A program made the translations under genes and the position numbers. This document shows, one piece after another, positions 47,590-57,544 of a stretch of 64,000 nt of DNA. The DNA lies in contig OY856409.1 in assembly GCA_963693085.1 (NCBI GenBank), positions 1,531,792,472 to 1,531,856,471 on the forward strand, written 5' to 3'. The notes under the pieces are model-generated. The model saw nothing but the letters and a program-made list of their open reading frames with translations, was not told where the DNA came from and made no database searches. Within the stretch, counting starts at the first letter, position 1, and every line of letters starts with the position of its first letter. Source of the stretch: Alisma plantago-aquatica (lineage: Eukaryota > Streptophyta > Magnoliopsida > Alismatales > Alismataceae).

Positions 47590-49049
47590 TGTTGACTTGA
47601 GAGTTATACATTGCCCATAATTTTTATAATGACTTAACCATTCCATTCCTATGTATCTAATATGTTTTATCAAGATTGATTTTAGACTTTAGGTACATGA
47701 AAAGGATAAAATTACACAATCCCTAGCTTGTTCAAGTTCAAGTCAAACACAAAGTGTGCAATTTGGGAAATCACTCCAAATGACCTTAGATGATTTTTGC
47801 AATCACTTGTATTGATGATATGACTTGTAACTAAGATGAGAAAAAACTAGGGACACTTAATTCCAAGATTCAATCACTCTAAAGTCAATTTAAAAAATTT
47901 ATCATAGGTTGTTCATCGGTCGAGTTGGAAACTCGACCAATCCTATGATGGATTTTCTGAAGATGACCCATCGGTCGAGTTGTACACTCATAAAACTCGA
48001 CTAATTAACTCACTGAGCAAAACTAATTTTAGCTCATTGGTCAAGTTTCCCAGAACAAACTCGACTGATAGTTTGAAAATTGGCTTTGTCTTTTAGTTGA
48101 TTGGTCGAGTTACCTTTATTGAAACTCAATTGAATGTACAATACGAAAAATGTAGAAAAAGTGATTATAACCATTGGTGAGTTGTTTTGGGTGAAAATAG
48201 ATCCTTTGCATCTTGAAAAATGCCTATATTTTGACCCAATGTGATTCCACACTCAAGGAAATACCCCCAACCATAAATAGGACCCCTTGAAGTTCATTCT
48301 AAGTTTGCTTATTCATGCTATTCTAAGTCCTTGCTATAGTTGAGCGTGTTGCAACTCCTTGAGCCCCTTTCTCTCTCTAGTTTACACTTCATTTTGTGAT
48401 TATGAGTGAGATAGGAATGTTGTAAGAGAGCTACTTCCTTGTGCTTGTAAAGCTCTCATCCATTCCATATTCCCTACCCCTTTCCTCCATGAAGAAAAGG
48501 TGAAGCAAGCTACTTTGGGTGAAGGTGGAGCTGTTTTTGTTCCTCTTCAAGGTTGAAGAAGAGGTGATGATATTCTCTAGGTCAAGGACAAGGTAAAGTT
48601 TATAGATCCAAGAAGAGTGAAAAAGTCCTTGAAGGTGGAAGACTTGTGCTAGAGTGGGTAAGACCTTCGAAGAAGGTTGAAGACTCTTGTAAAGTAGGTA
48701 AGCCCTTGGTAAGGTGGAATACTCTTTGTGCTTGGATGGGTAAGTCCTTTGGTGGTCTTGTGTTGTAGCTCTAATTGGTGAATATATAGAGAAAAACACT
48801 TGTAAAGTCCTAGAGGCTGACCTCTCTAGGTAGTGGACTGACTCTCTCCTACTTTGGAAAGTGGAACCACTCTACATGACCTTGTCAAGTGCTTGCTATC
48901 AATTCCTCACATCCTTGCTATGCTTGTTAGTTAGGACTTTAGATTGCACTTAAGATATTGGTTTTAATTTGATATAATTGGAAGGACTAATCTATCTTGT
49001 GAGAATTTTGAAGCTCTATTCACCTCCCGCTAGAGCCCTAGATCCAACA
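47590..49049 (+). repeat. Sirevirus 3' LTR (1.46 kb)
   Basis: It begins TGTTGACTTGAGAG after a polypurine tract and ends GATCCAACA. The second half matches the 5' LTR. The first half (U3, 47590-48270) is unique to this copy and contains a cluster of hairpins. A TATA-like ATAAATA lies at 48273-48279. Confidence 0.8.
47905..48135 (+). repeat. Cluster of palindromes in Sirevirus U3
   Basis: Several GGTCGAGTT...AACTCGACC inverted repeats. The best is 47918-47938, with a perfect 9-bp stem and 3-base loop. Others lie near 47970-48002, 48036-48068 and 48101-48130 with longer or imperfect loops. Palindrome clusters upstream of the promoter are a reported Sirevirus feature. Confidence 0.75.
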
Positions 49050-49282
49050 TTGACATCTCTAGGTAGTGGACTGACTTTCTCCTACTTTGGATATTGGAAC
49101 CACTATACATAGCTTGTGTTATTATGCTTGTTGAATATTTCTCATCCTTGCTATGTATGTTCAGTTTCACTCAAAGTTCATATTTTCCATATTGTCTTAG
49201 AAATATATTGAAGGTCTAATGATTTTTTTTAAAGTGCATTTAGCCCTATTCACCCCCTCTAGAGCACATCCTAGATCCAACA
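49050..49282 (+). mobile_element. Extra Sirevirus LTR tail fragment
   Basis: Directly after the 3' LTR a second, more diverged copy of the LTR's last approximately 230 bases appears (TTGACATCTCTAGGTAGTGG ... CTAGATCCAACA). It ends with the same CCAACA and then X's LTR resumes. It looks like the remains of another, older Sirevirus LTR at this site. Confidence 0.75.
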
Positions 49283-49564
49283 ACCTCTTCCTAGAGTTGA
49301 TGAAATCAAGTAAGCTTGTCATGTGTACATATCCTTCCTTGTTGATTCTTCTCTCACATGTCAAGATTCCGTCCCTCCTTTGATTTGATTTAAAATGATA
49401 TCAAATCTCCATCTTTTCTTACTCTTTCTCCATGATTATCTATTTCTAGGGTTTTTGAGTTGAAAGGAGAAGAAAGTGACGGATTTCTAAAGTTTTGTAG
49501 ATTCTAGGAATTCATGTATTGGGCTACATTTTTAGGTGTTTTCACACCTTAGGTGAATGGGTAA
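49283..49564 (+). mobile_element. Element X, 3' LTR, second part
   Basis: It matches 32497-32770 of X's 5' LTR (CTAGAGTTGATGAA ... GGTGTTTTCACACC). It is cut off at 49565 by the chromovirus LTR; the rest lies beyond the window. Confidence 0.82.
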
Positions 49565-50079
49565 TGTAAGGACCCTGACCTGCGTTTAGGGTCTACCCTG
49601 TTTGTTTTGCTTAATCTTGGTGGTTTGATGCTTGCTAATCACCTTTGAGTGGTGATTAGGGTTTTTGTTGTGCCTTGTTGAGAGTTGAGGGGCTACTTGC
49701 AAATAAACCCAGATTAGGGTTTTGTGTGCAAGTTTGCCATCTTGTGAGATGTTTTCCCCTCTTTGCTTCCTCTAGGGTTGAGAGGAAGGCTTGGGCTTGT
49801 TGTTTGAGTCCTTTGGGCCTTTGTTGAGCTTGTTTGGGCCTTGGAGTTCCTTGTTTGGGCTTGCTTGGGCCTTGTGTCGGCCAAGTAGAGCTTGTGTCGG
49901 CCTAGGGCTAGCTTGGTGTGTCGCCCATGTGGCTTGACCTTGGTTGGTGACACTTGGTGCCTAGCTTGGACAAGTGTCTCTTGTTGTGCTAATGTGTTAA
50001 GCTTGAACCCTAGGACAAGTGTCCCTTGGGTGAACGACACTTGGCATGGTTGAACCTTGGTTTCTCCTCCCCTTCTTCC

Positions 50080-50086
50080 TATATAT
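50080..50086 (+). promoter_or_regulatory. TATA-like box in chromovirus LTR
   Basis: TATATAT in CTTCCTATATATGTAGCTC, conserved at 62827-62833. It is about 515 bases into the LTR and followed by a CT-rich stretch. Probable start of element transcription; no experimental support. Confidence 0.5.
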
Positions 50087-51148
50087 GTAGCTCTTTTCCT
50101 TGCCTTAGTCTCCTTTGCTCTTTTGGTCTCTCCTCCACCTTGAGTGCACGATATCCCTCTCCATCTTGCTTGTGTTGGCCGACACCCTCCCTTAGAGTTG
50201 AAGTGGTGGCCGACACACCTTCCTGGAGAAGCTTGGTGGACATAGCTTTGGACCTTGGAGTGCATCTTCTTCCTTGGAGCTTGGAGCTTAAGGCGGATTG
50301 CATGACTTCTAACCCTAATTTCTTTACCTCTAGCAATAACCTTGTTACTTGTTAGTAGTTAACTTAGTATCTTAGCTTGTTTTATACTTGAGTTTCCTTT
50401 AGTGGCTGATATACCCTTAGGGTTTAGGGTTTCTAGTAATCTAGGGTTTGTGATGCTTGAGTTGGAGGTTGATGGTAACCATGTGTTGGGCGATACTCCC
50501 TCTTGGGTGGAGTTGTTGGACGATATCCTCTTTGATGGACGACATGGCACCTTTGCCTTTGAGATGGACGATATGGTATCTCTTTGTTGGACGACATGGA
50601 AGCTTTGTTGAACAATATGCTACATCCTTGAGGTTGGCCGATACCCTACCCATGTGTTGGGCGATAGGGTGAGCAATGGGTTTTTGTTGGCCATTATGGC
50701 AATGTTGAACGTTATCCTTTTGTTGGCCGATAGGCCTTGGTACCTGTGGTGGACGAGAGGGCTTTCCTTGATAGATGGTGGTGTTTCCCAACAGGTATGG
50801 ATGGTGTAACGGCCGATAGATGAGGGTGTATCGGGCGATACCCCTAGAAGTGTGGCGAGCGAGCAGAAGTGGGTAGTGCTGGGCATCTCGCCCTCCTTTC
50901 CTAGAGGCGTGCATGCCGATAGGCCTTATGTTGTTGCACGAGATGTGGAGAGTACTTCCCTCTCTCCTTTCCTTCTTTCTCTCCCTCTCTCTCTCCTAGA
51001 AGTGGTGAGGTTGTTGGGGTGTTAGCCTAGGATGTCGGGCAGGTGGTGAGCATGGGACGGGCGTGCCCGATGGGGTGAGCCGCAGAACATTCCTTGACGC
51101 ACGATACCCATCTCGCCCGAGCCGCGCACAACTCCCTGACGCGCGACA

Positions 51149-51335
51149 CCCGTGTCGCCCGATTCTCTTGTGAGGGGCGCGCGGGCAAAAGCCTGGTGTC
51201 GCCCGGTTCTCTTGTGAAGGGGCGCACAGGCAGGATCTTGGTGTCGCCCGGTCCTCTTTTGAGTGGGCATGTGAGCAGAGTGGGCGTGCGGGCAGAAGTG
51301 GATGTCGCCCGATGGGGCGCGCGAGCAGCAGTTTG
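51149..51335 (+). repeat. Degenerate GC-rich minisatellite in chromovirus LTR
   Basis: Units of about 45-60 bases start GTGTCGCCCG and contain CTCTTGTGA-GGGGCGC. About four copies, also present in the 3' LTR from 63895 to the window end. Confidence 0.75.
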
Positions 51336-53809
51336 AGTGCTATGCAGCGTGCAGCTCCCCATGCCTAGCCGAGCAAGTCAGCTATAGTGAGGGTTTTGAG
51401 GTCTTAGGTGAGGGCAGTTAGGTCCTTTGGTGACGGTCCCAAGTATCATGACAGTAGACGCTTATGAATAACCAAATCTTGGTAGTAATTCCTTGCTTAG
51501 TAACAATCAAATGACATGGTAGTAATAATGACATAGTCATGATGATAATGTGTGGATAACAAAGATGTTAGTTGTGTTAATGCCTTTCTAGTAAGAGAAA
51601 GTAATAATAATGGTAATGATTGGAATAATGTGACTAAGTGGCAATTACATTAACAATATGCTTAACATAGCAATGAAGATAATAGTAAATAATGATGATG
51701 ATCATAATAACGATGGCAATAATGATAGTAATGACATGCATGAATTAACCCTTGTGCTTAATTGCTAGTGAGAATGATGATAGTTACACTAGTAGCTTGC
51801 ATAATGGTAAAAATGGTAATAATGATGATAGTGGATGGTAATAGTAATGATATTGGTAACAATAGTAGTTGACTTGTATACTCAACATAACTGTTATGTA
51901 AAGTGAATACCTTGACTAATCCTGAGATAAGGATAAGCATGATTACGATACAATGTGCTTAACAAGCCTGATCATCAAATAGTGTAAAATTGATAAATAG
52001 ATTATCTTGAATGATAACTCATGATACTGAGCATATTCCTTATGTTGAATCTATGGTTATTGTGTATCCTAACCATGCAGGTGATGTGTAGCCATGAAAG
52101 GGCTATGAGACATATGTGATGAGTAACATTACCTTGATATTTGTTCTATGAGATTTTATATGTAATGTGTTGGTCCCATGATGATGATGTGAGCCTTGAG
52201 AGGCAGTGACAGTACATGATGAAGGATTGATATCCTATGTTATGTGATATGGATATGGATGGTTGGCAAGAGGCTAAGTGGTAACATGTGATGATGGATC
52301 CTTGTGATGGATCAGGTTGATGAGGTCTCAATACCAGTATAATGTTCTTTATTTTCTATTATATCTTGCATGGTTATAACTTGGTTGAATCCTGCAATCC
52401 ATCAAAAAGATACTAATTAATTACAGTGGAATTATATCATGTAGTTTGCCCTGGCCATAGATCCATCATCGTCAGGACTTGGTGATGGTGAAACAGGTTC
52501 TCCTACAGGTTAACCTGGAAGCGCATATTGTTGAATATGTGTAGGTTGCTCCTAGCCTGAAAATAAGGAGGTAAGAGTGTAACTTCGGTTACAAACTCAG
52601 ATATGTATATAGAGCATGGCGAACAGGCCCATGGCTCAGGATATGTGATGTGTGAGCATGAATGCGTTCATGGCTCAGAGCACGGTGAACAGGCCCGTGG
52701 CTCAGTTTTACTAGCGTCGAGACCTGTACCAAGGTGGGCTAGAGTGAGGGTAGCCTATGGAGCTGTCCCTGTGGCTAAGACCACTTCAACATGTGACTAC
52801 GGTCCTGCTTGTGTTGTACTCGTGTACAGACCATGAGGTGGGAGGTCGTGGAGTCCGGCTCTTCCATTTGACCTTGTATGGCACTGGATTTAGGCTTCGC
52901 AGCCAAAGGTTGGATTTGAATGGTACGATTCAAATCCTCAGGGCATAATAATACGTAATACAACATTTAGTACTTATTTCTTAGGATAAACACGAAACAT
53001 TGGTTGAAGCCTTGTTTGTGTGATATCTCTGTTATACCTTGCAGGTTGTGTGACATTATATCTTGTTTTGATAATCATGTTACATAGAGATACATATTAT
53101 CTTGAAAATCATATTCTTTGAGATATATCTGGTTATATGCTCCTGTACAGCTGGTAAGCTTGTCGGTAAGAATAATTTGTTTTATATAGATTGTCCTTGT
53201 TATACCTGTTGTTAGATATTTACAGTTATAGTCTATCTTGCTGAGGTTCTGTAGTTGCGGTGGGAAGTTATGTTTCCTGCTGGGACAATTGTTCAATTGT
53301 CTCACTCCACTGGTTTACACCCTTTTTAGGTGGTCGAGGTAGACGTGGTCGTGGTGTGGCAGCCGAGCAGCCTGACGAGCAGTAGAAGGAAAGCGAGGGA
53401 CATGCTGCTGTTTTGGATGTTTTGTAGTAGAGTCTAGAGTCATCCCTGTACTCTCAGGTCCTTGGCAGTGTTTTGACGTTGTTTCACGATGATCGAATCG
53501 ATGATGTTTGTATATCCTGCTGTTGGCCGGATGTGGGCCTTTATGTATATGAACAGGTGGTGAACTCATGTGATGGATGAACAGCTGTTCCTGAGCTGTG
53601 GACACGTATCAGATCTCGTATGTGTACATATATGACATGTTTCTGTGCAGGATGAGGACTGGAAAGTAATAGTTTCACAGTTTATCTGTTTTCCACAATC
53701 GGTTTTAATTAACCCGTGTTTTTGATTATCTGTGGTTATGGTGATTTCCGTACGTTTTCGTGTAACACCTCGTTATCTGTGTGATAATGGGATGTGTTGC
53801 CACAAGTTT

Positions 53810-53821
53810 TGGTATCAGAGC
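53810..53821 (+). other. Chromovirus primer-binding site, copy 1
   Basis: TGGTATCAGAGC, complementary to initiator Met-tRNA. The duplicate at 57482-57493 reads TGGTATCAAAGC, with one G-to-A change. Confidence 0.9.
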
Positions 53822-53872
53822 TTTAGGTTCGCTGAGTCTACAGGGATCTAGGACTAGGTTGAGTCCGTTCTT

Positions 53873-55868
53873 ATGAGTTTTCCATGTTTTCTTACAAAAT
53901 CTTCTGCCCTCAGCGGAAGAAAAGCCAAGATGTCTGGAAACCATGAAGAACATGCTCCTGAGCATAATGATGTTGCATCGGTTGATGGAGCTGATGGACA
54001 GGCACATGAAGATCGGGTGCCTGAGGTCCCCCAACCTAACCCAGCCATACTTGAACATCCTGCCTACCAACAGCTTATGGGGCAGTTAATGGCTATGATG
54101 AATCTCATGGTTGAGCGATTACCAGTGCCTCCTCTGTGAGCACATGTTCCCCATGGAGAAGCATCGGGTATTGAGAAGACCTTTGAGCGGCTTCGCCGAG
54201 TTGGAGCTTCGGATTATCCTGCAACGGCTGATCCAGCGGATGCAGATCTGTGGCTGACAAGTCTCGAGAAGGCTTTCTGGATCCTTGACATCCCTGAAGC
54301 AGACAAGGTAAAGCATGCTATCTACCTTCTAAAAGGTAGTGCTGGTCACTGGTGGACCATCGAAGAAGAGAAGCGGCCTGGTGAGGTGATCTGTTGGGAA
54401 GTGTTTCGACGCGAGTTCATCACCAAATACTTTCCAAAGACGTATCTGGATGAGAAGATCAGTCAGTTTGAGAAATTGTGACAAGGAATGATGAACATCA
54501 CATAGTATGAAGCTAAGTTTATGGATCTGTTGAGGTTCTGTCCTCACATGGCGGCAACAGATGAGGAACGGATCAAACGTTTCGAGAAGGGTTTAAGTGC
54601 TGAGTTGACAACCTCGGTGTCTACATTGGAGAACCGAGAGCGGTTTGGTACGTTCGTGGAATCAGTTCAGCAGATCGAGAGAACAGTGAGGGAGAAAAGA
54701 GAGTCTATGTCTCTTAAAAGACCTGCTCAGTTTCAAGGACGAAGGTTTGGTGGCTTTAAGAAGCCCAGGTTTTCAGCACCGTCAGCGATAAGAAGCGCTG
54801 GTGTACCATCTCAGTGGTCTCCGAGTAAGGGGAGAGGCTATGTTTCTTCACCATCTAAGGCGCACAGTTCAGCTTCTGTGGCAGTGACAGGGCCAGTTAG
54901 GCCACGGTTTGAGGACAAGGCATGTCATCTTTGTGGACAAGTCGGGCATTTCAGGCTTAATTGCCCGAATAGAGATGTTGAAGTGACGCAGCAACCGAGA
55001 CAGAGTTTCCAGAAGTCTGAGAGACCGCAGCCCAGTGGTAGCAGAGGCCGAGGACGCGGTCAGGCGTCTCAAGCTGGATCATCTGCTCAAGGAAGCAGAG
55101 GTCGTGGACAGCAAGCAACGGCTTGATTCTATGCCATGAATCAGCCGGAGGCGATAGTCAACCCGCGAGTGGTGACAGGTCAGATGGAGTTATTTCATTC
55201 TGATATACCTTCTTCTTACTTTATATCTGTTCTGGTTGACCCGGGTGCTACACATTCTTTTATCACCTATAGTATGCTTGAAAACTGTCATCTACCTGTT
55301 AGCTGTAAGAAGGATAGCTTGTTGTTAGAAACCCCTCTTTATGGTTCCTCTTTGCTTCGAGAAGAGTGTCCATCTTGTGTTTTGTCTTTCTCGGGACATC
55401 GCATTCAAGTGGATCTTATACCACTTGATATGCATGGTTTCGATGTTATCCTCAGGATGGATACCTTAGAGAAGTATAAGGTTGTCTTGGACTGTGGATC
55501 CAAGCAGACAATGTTCGATGTTGCTGGAGAGAAGTGGATCTTCCAGGGAGAGAGGAAGATTCTTCCGACATGTTTGGTATCAGCTATGGTGGCAGATAAG
55601 TTGTTACGACAAGGATGTGAGGCATTCCTAGCTCACGTGGTGGATACCGTTGTGGTTACCAAGGCGAAAAGTCATAGTCTTGAGGAGGTGTCAGTGGTTC
55701 GAGAGTTCGCAGACGTGTTTCCTGAGGAGTTTCCTGGTGTTCCCCCACCCCGAGAGATTGATTTCGAGATCAATCTGGTCCCTGGAACACAACCAGTTGC
55801 ACAGTCACCATACAGGATGGCTCCAGCAGAGATGGCAGAGTTGAAGAAGAAGTTGCAAGAGTTGTTGG
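53873..55868 (+). pseudogene. Chromovirus gag-protease, truncated duplicate (unit 1)
   Basis: One frame encodes the N-terminal gag region (MSGNHEEHAPEHND from the second Met), the capsid-like part, an RGRGRGQ-type basic stretch, the CCHC knuckle CHLCGQVGHFRLNC (from about 54928) and the protease region with VDPGATHSF, where chromoviruses usually have DSGA. It stops early in RT after MAELKKKLQELL and runs into LTR sequence, which closes the frame. In-frame stops: TGA 54137, TGA 54479, TAG 54503, TGA 55124. It cannot make pol. Confidence 0.9.
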
Positions 55869-57476
55869 CAGTGACAGTACATGATGAAGGATTGATATCC
55901 TATGTTATGTGATATGGATCTGGATGGTTGGCAATAGGCTAAGTGGTAACATGTGATGATGGATGCTTGTGATGGATCAGGTTGATGAGGTCTCAATACT
56001 AGTATAATGTTCTTTATTTTCTGTTATATATTGCATGATTATAACTTGGTTGAATCCTACAATCCATCTAAAAGATACTAATTAATTACAGTGGAATTAT
56101 ATCATGTAGTTTGCCCTGGCCATAGATCCATCATCGTCAGGACTTGGTGATGGTGAAACAGGTTCTCCTACGGGTTAACCTGGAAGCGCATATTGTTGAA
56201 TATGTGTAGGTTGCTCCTAGCCTGAAAATAAGGAGGTAAGAGTGTAACTTCGGTTACAGACTCAGATATGTATATAGAGCATGGTGAACAGGCCCATGGC
56301 TCAGGATATGTGATGTGTGAGCATGAATGCGTTCATGGCTCAGAGCACGGTGAACAGGCCCGTGGCTCAGTTTTACTAGCGCCGAGACCTATACCAAGGC
56401 AGGCTAGAGTGAGGGTAGGCTATGGAGCTGTCCCTGTGGCTTAGACCACTTCAACATGTGACTACAGTCCTGCTTGTGTTGTACTCGTGTACTGACCACG
56501 AGGTGGGAGGTCGTGGAGTCCGGCTCTTCCATTTGACCTTGTATGACAGTGGATTTAGGCTTCGCAGCCAAAGGTTGGATTTGAATGGTACGATTCAAAT
56601 CCTCAGGGCATAATAATACGTAATACAGCCATTTAGTACTTATTTCTTAGGATAAACATGAAACATTGGTTGAAGCCTTGTTTGTGTGATATCTCTGTTA
56701 TACCTTGCAGGTTGTGTGACATTATATCTTGTCCTGATAATCATGTTACATAGAGATACATATTATCTTGCAAATCATATTCTTTGAGATATATCTGGTT
56801 ATATGTTCCTGTACAGCTGGTAAGCTTGTCGGTAAGAATGATTTGTTTTATATAGATTGTCCTTGTTATACCTGTTGTTAGATATTTACAGTTATAGTCT
56901 ATCTTGCTGAGGTTCTGCAGTTGCGGTGGGAAGTTATGTTTCCCGCTGGGACAATTGTTCAATTGTCTCACTCCGCTGGTTTACACCCTTTTTAGGTGGT
57001 CGAGGTAGACGTGGTCGTGGTCGTGGTGTGGCAGCCGAGCAGCCTGACGAGCAGTAGAAGGCAAGCGAGGGACATGCTGCTGTTTTGGATGTTTTGTAGT
57101 AGAGTCTAGAGTCATCCCTGTACTCTCAGGTCCTTGGTAGTGTTTTGACGTTGTTTCACGATGATCGAATCGATGATGTTTGTATATCCTGCTGTTGGCC
57201 GGATGTGGGCCTTTATGTATATGAACAGGTGGTGAACTCATGTGATGGATGAACAGCTGTTCCTGAGCTGTGGACACGTATCAGATCTCGTATGTGTACA
57301 TATATGACATGTTTCTGTGCAGGATGAGGACTGGAAAGTAATAGTTTCACAGTTTATCTATTTTCCACAATCGGTTTTAATTAACCCGTGTTTTTGATTA
57401 TCTGTGGTTATGGTGATTTCCGTACATTTTCACGTAACACCTCGTTATCTGTGTGATAATGGGATGTGTTGCCACA
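55869..57476 (+). repeat. Partial chromovirus LTR (start of tandem unit 2)
   Basis: Copy of 52204-53804, lacking the first 2.6 kb of the LTR including the TATA-like box. It ends GCCACA before the second primer site. A 6-base GTGGTC expansion near 57015 distinguishes it from unit 1. Confidence 0.9.
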
Positions 57477-57544
57477 AGTTTTGGTATCAAAGCTTTAGGT
57501 TCTCTGAGTCTACAGGGATCTAGGACTAGGTTGAGTCCGTTCTT

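Larger units (their letters stand above)
39351..49049 (+). mobile_element. Decayed Copia (Sirevirus/SIRE-type) retrotransposon
   Basis: The order is LTR, Met-tRNA primer site, long gag with two CCHC knuckles, protease, integrase, RT, RNase H, an additional ORF, several polypurine tracts, LTR. Integrase before RT marks Copia. The long gag, the extra ORF after pol and the repeated polypurine tracts are Sirevirus traits. Many stops and frameshifts make all genes inactive. The 5' LTR lacks its first approximately 680 bases relative to the 3' LTR. It is inserted in X's 3' LTR. Confidence 0.85.
49565..53804 (+). repeat. Chromovirus 5' LTR (4.24 kb)
   Basis: It begins TGTAAGGACCCTGACC, identical to 62312, and ends GTTGCCACA five bases before the primer site. 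A TATATAT box at 50080-50086 is repeated at 62827-62833 in the 3' LTR. The part around 50480-51340 is GC-rich with degenerate CGATA-type and TCGCCCG-type repeats. 51480-51900 is rich in ATAATGATG words. 52612-52705 has a duplicated GAACAGGCCC-TGGCTCAG unit. Many open frames on both strands recur in every LTR copy simply because the DNA does. Confidence 0.87.
52204..55868 (+). repeat. Tandem duplication, unit 1 (3,665 bp)
   Basis: It covers the last 1.6 kb of the LTR, the primer site, gag, protease and the start of RT. The whole unit repeats immediately as 55869-59540 with a few percent differences. The right edge reads GAGTTGTTGG|CAGTGACAG. The intact gene at 59540 continues GTTGTTGG|AGAAAGG and the LTR at 52203 reads GAGAGG|CAGTGACAG, so the junction shares only GG. 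Confidence 0.92.

Noticed and set aside
50480..51340. Possible CRISPR-like array of short repeats
   Set aside because: Repeats are degenerate, spacing is irregular, there are no unique constant-length spacers, and the context is a plant LTR.
49714..51362. Many ORFs on both strands in the GC-rich chromovirus LTR (for example 49714-50265 minus, 183 codons)
   Set aside because: They repeat at 62461-63419 only because the LTR repeats. No motif, and composition is dominated by degenerate repeats.
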